DNA of 64,000 nt from [Phialemoniopsis] sp. UDSM-2020. Taxonomy: Eukaryota > Ascomycota > Sordariomycetes > Thyridiales > Thyridiaceae. Under the pieces are notes generated by a model. That model made no database searches. It saw only the letters and a program-made list of their open reading frames with translations, and was not told the DNA's origin. Where the stretch lies: assembly GCA_018873225.1 (NCBI GenBank), contig JAEILZ010000001.1, positions 6,634,001 to 6,698,000 of the forward strand, written 5' to 3'. Made by a program: the position numbers and the translations under genes. Positions 57,906 to 64,000 of the stretch are shown one piece after another (position 1 is the first letter of the stretch; each line of letters begins with the position of its first letter).

Positions 57906-60706
57906 CTATGTCAACCGGATAATTGGACCAAGCCAGCTGTCATAATCACTGATGATGTTCGGGTCCCCTCCCCATCTCAACACGCTGAAGTACCAGCGAT
58001 AATCACCCGGTCCCAAGGTTATCTTCTGGCCTGCATCATCGGTAACGGTGAAGCCTGTTCCAGTGGGGAAGACGTTATTTCCTGGATTCTCGAAGCCCGT
58101 CTTGATCCACAGGTTACCATAGCTGGGCTGGCCAAACAGTTGAGATCCAAGAGGATCGACCGAGGGCTTGTAAACGTATTCCAGTGGAACAGTGATGTTG
58201 GCTCCGTAGTAGCGAGCCGGGATGCTTGTGTTGGCAGGGAGAACATCGACACGCCAGAGCGTGGTCCACTGTTCCCGGTTCAGATACGAGCCGTACTTGA
58301 CCGTGCTGGGGACCTCCAGATAACCAATGTCGTTGACGCGCTCGCCACTGGTGTCGTTCACAAGGTAAATGGACGGCGTGCCCCGTTCCGTCTCCGTAGC
58401 AGGGACGTATCGGAACTGATCGGCGTTGAACAGCGAGTAGGCAGGTCCAGAGTACGGGATGCTCAGATTTGTGCCTGTCGACGGGACGATATCAATATAG
58501 CCACCAAAGATGGGCCTCTTCTTGTTGATGACGTCGGCTGGCGGGATGACTGTCGCAAATACCTGCGTCGCTGCGCCCGGAGCCAGCTCGAGGGTCGGCG
58601 TGGCGAACTCAGCCGAGCCAAACTTGGGAATTTGGACCATTTCTCTGTAGTCCAATACGTCGTAGGTAAAACCAGAGCCTCGGTGGCCGAAGGTGTATGT
58701 CTGGGCAGTGTCACCGTGGTTCTCCACCGTGAAGTTGACCACGCCGAAGGTGGTGCGGTCGTTGTCTGACACTACAAGCTGACCCGGCGAGACGTGGGTC
58801 TTGGACATGATGGCGTCGTACGCATTGACGAGACCAGCCCCCTGCTGCGCTGTGGTTGCGAGCATAGCCTCGTTGAACGCCCATGATATAGGCTTTGCTG
58901 TCGCCTGAAGCAATTCGAGGATCTCGTTCACCGACAGGTCGGGAAACTGGGTCTTGACAAGAGCGTAGCATCCGGAGAGATACGGTGCGGCCATGGAGGT
59001 GCCAGAGATGAGGCCATAACCACCGAGGATCAAAGGGAAAGTGGACAGAATGTGACCTCCGGGCGCCGATATCTGTGGCTTGAGCTCGTACGTGTGCCAA
59101 ATGGGGCCGTAGGCTGTGTACCAGTCTGGCTCGCCGCCGCCGGCCTGTTTAGGGTGGGTGATGGTGTCGTTGCCCTTGAAGAAGAGCTTGTACTTCTTGA
59201 AACCACCCGCGGCCTTGTAGTTGCTCAGCAAGATCGAAGAGTCGGGCTCGAGCATGGAATATGCCTTGGTCGCCCCGTTGTTGGAGCGCTCTGGGAGGGA
59301 GACCTCGTAGTTCATGTTGTACACACTGGTGTTGTTGCCGTTGACCGCCAAGATGTACGGCGGCGCCGCGGTCTGCTTGCAGCACGGAGTGTCCTGCTGG
59401 CGGCAGTTGTCCGTCGTCTGGTAGACAATCACAGTCCTGTTCAAGTTGCCGTTTGCCTGGACGTAGTTGACGGCGTCAACCCAGGCACCCATGTCGCAGC
59501 CGTTGCCTTCAATAACGTAGACGTTCAGACCACACAACGGCTTGTCCTTGTTGATGGGCCATACGGATCCGTAATGTAGACCCGCACCGCTAGAGTCCGT
59601 GGCGATATATACCAGCGGGAAACGGGAGTTGGCGACCGAGCCGACGGCGATGACAGAGGAAAGCTCGCTAGGGAGTGTCTGCGTGTGCAGCTCATGACTG
59701 TACGCATTGGCCGATCCCGTGTTACCCATAGCCACAACGACAGCGATGCCGGCGTCGTAAAGCTTCTGCGCGATCCCCGCCACCGGGTTGGGTTTCGGGA
59801 TGGAGGATACTTGGCCGTCGTTGAGCGAGAGCGACATGCTGAGAATGTCCACTTTGTCATCTAGAGCTTTCATCATGGCTTTCATGATCAGCTCGTTGGT
59901 GCCGCCTCGGCCGCCGTTACCTGCGCCTTTGCAGCTGAAGACTCGATACATGTATAGCGAGGCTTCCGGCGCTACACCGGTGATGGGGAATCCCTCGGGG
60001 AACTGAAGGGGATCCATACCAATGATGCCTGGCGGAGTCAGTGAGGCGTTGTAGTGATATGGTGTGATGGGGGACACCCACCTGCCACATGGGTAGCATG
60101 ATGTGCCTCTGAGCAATTGGCAAAAGGATCCGGCTTCTCAATTTCCGCCCCGTCATCAGCTATAAAGGTGTATCCCCCAGCGATCTTTTTGCCCGGACCG
60201 AAGCCTGCGCCAAGCGCCGGGTGGTTGTAGTCAACTCCAGTGTCGATAACTCCAATCTTGATGCCCTTGCCTTTGATATTTGCCGCATGGAGCTTATCAA
60301 CACCGCCCATAGCAAGAGTGAAGCTCAGGTCATCCGTGTCCTCTTGGCGCTTGAGCAACGATCGGACCTTTGGATGGTCCAGTGTCGAGACCTCTTCGAC
60401 TGGCTCAACTGGCACTTCATACTGGACGACTTCTGAGACACTCTTAACTCCATAGATACTAGCAAGTCGTTGCTCTTGGTCTTCGGTGCTATTTTCGTCG
60501 CCAACGTCGATGGAAAGACCGACAAACACTCCAGGGGTATTGAAAGTATGGCGCACTGAGTACTTCAGGTCTTTTGCGTTGTCATGAAACGATTGTAGCG
60601 AGACGCCGTCTGCGAGCTCAATGATGAAGGCACCACTGATGGTGCTAGAGGCTTCGCACGCAGATGCTGCGAACAGCCAAACGAGGGCGTAAAGTAGAAA
60701 CGCCAT
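57906..60706 (-). CDS. Secreted subtilisin-like serine protease (S8) with C-terminal beta domains
   Basis: Extracellular endopeptidase. Exons are complement(57906..60028, 60082..60706), giving 915 residues. A signal peptide (MAFLLYALVWLFAASACEA) is followed by an inhibitor-I9-like prodomain and a Kex2-type KR at 119-120. The catalytic triad is Asp155 (GVIDTGVDYNHP), His203 (HHATHVAG) and Ser553 (GTSMAAP). The oxyanion Asn is in AMGNTGSAN. The usual H-G-T-H reads H-A-T-H. A PA-like insert of about 130 residues with several Cys lies before the Ser loop. The C-terminal 330 residues are a Fn3-like/DUF1034-type region, as in minor extracellular protease Vpr and C5a-peptidase-like fungal proteases. 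The 53 nt intron restores HVAGIIGMDPLQFPEGFP. Confidence 0.92.
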
Positions 60707-62165
60707 CCTGTTGTTTGCTATTTGGGTGAAATTGCATATCTGAACAAACAGATTGTTGCCAATACTGAGGTTAATATATCTCGCATCACATCACACCGAT
60801 AGCATCTACCCATTGCATCGGCAACTCGTTCCGATCTTTAGACGTCGGTGACTTCCTGCAAAGGGCAGGTCATGGCACCGATTACGAACTACACCCCTGT
60901 TGAAGTTCTAGAAGTAGTCATCTTGAGTTACAATGACGCTATCCGGAGTGGAGACCATGTCGGGCGACCAGGCACATTTCTAAGCCCCAAAGGAGATTTT
61001 TCTGGAAGCGATGAAGGCAGGTTTGGTCGCTCACAGTGGTTCTAGGCCATACAGAATGACGACTATCGCGGTACTCAGGCCCAGGCGAGTGGAAGGATGG
61101 GCGGGAGCCATATGCAGGTCGGATGGTGTTGATGCAACGTCGGCAGCATTGCTAACCCCTGATGGCCTAATGGCACCTGTCAACCTGGCTAGCGGTGTGT
61201 GCCAATGCTCGGACAATTCCATTTGAGAATAAGCTTAGCTTCAAAAAAGGAAGCAGGTTTGGCCAAGGGACCTGTCAGACCCTTTGCAGTTTACCGTGGG
61301 TTTCCGCCAAGAGTCGTGATAAGAGACGCCTTTTAGAGCTGGATACGGAAGGTGGGAGAACCCCGGGCGATAACGGCGCAATTAATCACGAACGTGTGTG
61401 CGCGTGCTTCTGTGTGACGCTGACCACGGCCTACTGTGGTATTCCAGGCCGTGTCAATATGCATTGTCTCGCTCACTCACGCAATGTCTGGGCTAGATTG
61501 GATGCATGTCGTAACTTACATGAGCTTCGAAAGAATGGTTGCTCTCGGTCGGCTAAAGAGAAGAGAAGGATGCATGGAAGCTTGTATGCACACCCCTGTC
61601 GATCCGCCCGCGAACCATTTTAGAAAGCGCGGGAGGTACAAACATCCACACAGCCCTAGGTTATGAGATAGCCAAGCGACATTAGATATAAGAGTGTAGC
61701 TTGCATCGCTTCTCGCGTGGTGGCGGGGGACTTTGTTGATAACCAGTGCAACGAGAAAGACAGGTCCTCACGGAAAGAGGCCTACTGTTTCTGCGTCGAA
61801 TGATTACAACCACCGGGCTGCCATATAGATATTCAAGACAAAAACTTTGAGAAGGAAGGCCAATGAAAACTTGTTGCGCGACGTGGCGGCCGCTTGACCG
61901 GAAGACGAAACCGAATCTCACATAAGTTCAGGACCGGTTACAAGGCATTACGGCCTGTTCTCAAAGACTAAATGAATGTGTCGGGCGGAATATCGGGATT
62001 GCTTACCCCAATCCAGTCCTTGATAAGGAAAGTCGAGCTTTTTTCTGACTTCTAGGTTTAAGCATTAGCAGCATGGAGTCAATTAGTCCCTACAATTCAC
62101 AAGTCATCATGGAAGGTGAAAGACATAAGCAATCTGTTGGTATTGCTACTGCTCATTAAATGTCG
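60707..62165. other. Intergenic, 1.46 kb
   Basis: Promoter side of the protease and 3' side of the ARF-like gene. Contains chance frames only. No repeat or RNA gene was recognised. Confidence 0.5.
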
Positions 62166-63939
62166 CTACCTAATGACCGCGATAAGATTCGGCAGTGGCT
62201 TCAAGTCCGGGTTGGTAAACATAGTGCGAGCTTGAATACTCTCCCACAGAGGTGTTGAGTAATATTGCTTCCATTCCTGCCCGTTTAGCCTTGACCGTTC
62301 TAGGAACTCGGGGAATGTCATCGCAGAGACGACATTATCATCTTCAACCGAACGCAATGCGGCCGAGGCAAGTTGAATCCAGAAATAGGCCTTGGTCTCC
62401 GAGTAGGGAGGTATACTTGGACTCACTGCCCTGTGCCGGATGGTCGATGTCTGCAGGGTCTCAAAAGCCTGCTTCACTACCACACCACGACGAACGCCTA
62501 ACCTCGCGGCGCTTTGAGCAACTGTGAACCCGAATTCAAGTAGACGGCCAGAGTCGTCGGTTGTTGCTGGCGTGATGGCAACGTGGCTGCTTTCGTCTAT
62601 ACCTCCAGCGGCAGGAGGGAATGGTTGGAGGTCTGGTGGGAGCCACGACTCTTTCGCCTTCGGAGAAAACATGAGGTCTTTCGAGTAGTAGTCATTCCAA
62701 AGGCCAGAGTCCATAAGGCTTGGGCTGTTGGAGAGGACGTCGCCGAACTGGTCGCGAGTGGGAAAGCTGGACAATCCCAAATCTGTCTGATACATGGATG
62801 CGGCTCGGAAGAGATGCAGAATCCAGAATATAGTCATAGTTCTATGACAGGAGAACAAAGGTCAGATATGAATCTCATATAGCGATTGAGTACATACCGA
62901 TGGGTGGTGTTCCGGAATCTCTGAGGATTCGTTGCCCTGAGCCTTTCGAGATGCTCAATAAAAGCTTCGGAGTACTCGAAGATGCTGTTGGTGGATGGCA
63001 CTTGCTCAAGCATGACAAGGTACCCAGCTCTCAGATGAGCATAATGATCCCAAATCTCGAGTTCGCCCGAAACGAAGGCATCCCAAAAGGCAGTGGCGGG
63101 CAGGGATGTGGCTGCTGCGCCTTGAATTCTTGCTCTCAATTCCTGGTCGGAAGGCCGCTGCGAGACAACTTCCTGGGTGGTGCGTGGACTGGCTTGTCCA
63201 CTAGGCCGGCCTGCCGATGCAGATTTCGTTAACGTCATTTGGACCTCGTCCAGCATTGCATTTGTTTGGCTGCCATATTTTGCGCTGAAGCCTTGGAGGT
63301 TCAGAATCTTGAACGATATCTGCGGCTGATACCCAGAGGCAGCTTCGGTGAACTTGCTTGATATCTCTTCCAACAGCTTTTGCCGCTCGTTCGGGGAAAC
63401 GATGTCTTGTTTGTTCGGCAATAAGAATATAGTTTGAGCTTCCGCCTGTTTCAACATTTCCAAGGTTAATTTGAAGTCTTCTACTGCTTCATCTATGCGA
63501 TCCTGATCGGAGCAATCCAAGAGAAAGAGGCCAAAAGTTTCGTTTGTTATGTAGTGCCGTATTAACGGGCGCATCTGGTCGCAGCCTGTAGATGAAACCA
63601 AGGACATTGTCAGTTGTTCCAAGGCTATCCCGTGGCTTAAAATGAGTCCCACGCATCAAAGCAAAAGATGGAACCTACCACCGATATCCCATAGCTCAAA
63701 GCTTGAGCCGCTGTGGTGCGTGACTGTCTCGACATTGAAGCCTATGGTTGGAATAGTCTGGAAAGTCTTTCCAAGTTTCAACTGGTACAGGAGGGTCGTT
63801 TTCCCGCAATAATCGAGGCCCAGGATGACGCCACGGTATTGGTGGCCCTTGCCAAAGAGCCAACTACCCAGTCCTAGTCAAGGTCAGCTGATGCAAAGAT
63901 TTATGTAGGCCAGAGTTGGCGTGATTGTGGCTTACCCAT
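62166..63939 (-). CDS. ARF-like small GTPase with long C-terminal extension
   Basis: Deduced exons are complement(62166..62841, 62898..63585, 63679..63873, 63936..63939), giving 520 residues; the first coding exon is just ATGG. The start MGLGSWLFG has Gly2 and could be N-myristoylated like ARF proteins. GTPase motifs: P-loop GLDYCGKTT (20-28), switch 1 [12 protein letters not shown] with the conserved Thr44, switch 2 [16 protein letters not shown], and NKQD. The catalytic Gln of ARF (WDxGGQ) is Cys68 here, so GTP hydrolysis may be slow. After the ~185-residue G domain about 330 residues follow, including [20 protein letters not shown] and a similar [17 protein letters not shown], of no recognised family. 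An internal repeat of Ala/His-rich helices is possible. Function is probably membrane-linked signalling or traffic; this is inference. Confidence 0.85.
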
Positions 63940-64000
63940 CTTGATAATCCTTGCTTAGGATTGTATTTCTTTGAGAAGTTTTCATATAGATGAACTGTCA

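Noticed and set aside
1..64000. CRISPR array, prophage or bacterial operon
   Set aside because: No spaced repeats, phage genes or polycistronic layout; spliceosomal introns are pervasive.

Overview
The window is nuclear DNA of a filamentous ascomycete (Pezizomycotina, most likely Sordariomycetes). The evidence is dense genes cut by 45-75 nt GT-AG introns with CTAAC/CTGAC-type branch sites, and fungal-only families: Zn2Cys6 regulators, HET-domain proteins, an NPP1-type necrosis protein, LaeA-like methyltransferase, GH115/GH27 enzymes and a TRI5-type terpene cyclase. About 26 protein genes are supported. Exon joins below were deduced by eye from splice signals and reading-frame continuity; every spliced length quoted is a multiple of three. 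No RNA gene, CRISPR array, virus or intact transposon was seen.

Layout. 0-10.4 kb: a CYP7/CYP8-like P450, a homeobox/C2H2 regulator, a Zn2Cys6 regulator and a GH115 xylan alpha-glucuronidase. 10.7-26.3 kb: a nitrogen/organic-acid catabolic block with a full-length 5-oxoprolinase (HyuA-HyuB fusion), divergent from a Dal5-type MFS permease, then a YwrD-type gamma-glutamyltransferase, a secreted bicupin oxalate decarboxylase, a DUF1275 membrane protein, and a fusion of diaminopropionate ammonia-lyase with an M20 amidohydrolase. 27.2-42 kb: an orphan TRI5-family terpene cyclase, two HET-domain genes, a peroxisomal copper amine oxidase, a GH27 alpha-galactosidase and a secreted NLP. 43.6-52.5 kb: two MFS transporters alternating with two Zn2Cys6 regulators. 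52.8-55.8 kb: an unusual locus joining an EF-hand, two ZZ zinc fingers and a VPS4-like AAA ATPase, apparently broken by frameshifts. 56.2-64 kb: a LaeA-like methyltransferase, a subtilase and an ARF-like GTPase with a long C-terminal extension.

How the genes may work together. The 10.7-26.3 kb block could take up and dismantle gamma-glutamyl and N-acyl-diaminopropionate compounds. The transferase would release gamma-glutamyl groups, 5-oxoprolinase would open pyroglutamate to glutamate, the M20 half would deacylate diaminopropionate, the lyase half would give pyruvate and ammonia, and the oxalate decarboxylase would remove oxalate. Each enzyme family is read from sequence; the combined pathway is inference. 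The 43.6-52.5 kb array looks like transporters with local regulators. The other genes are typical secreted, defence or self-recognition accessory genes.
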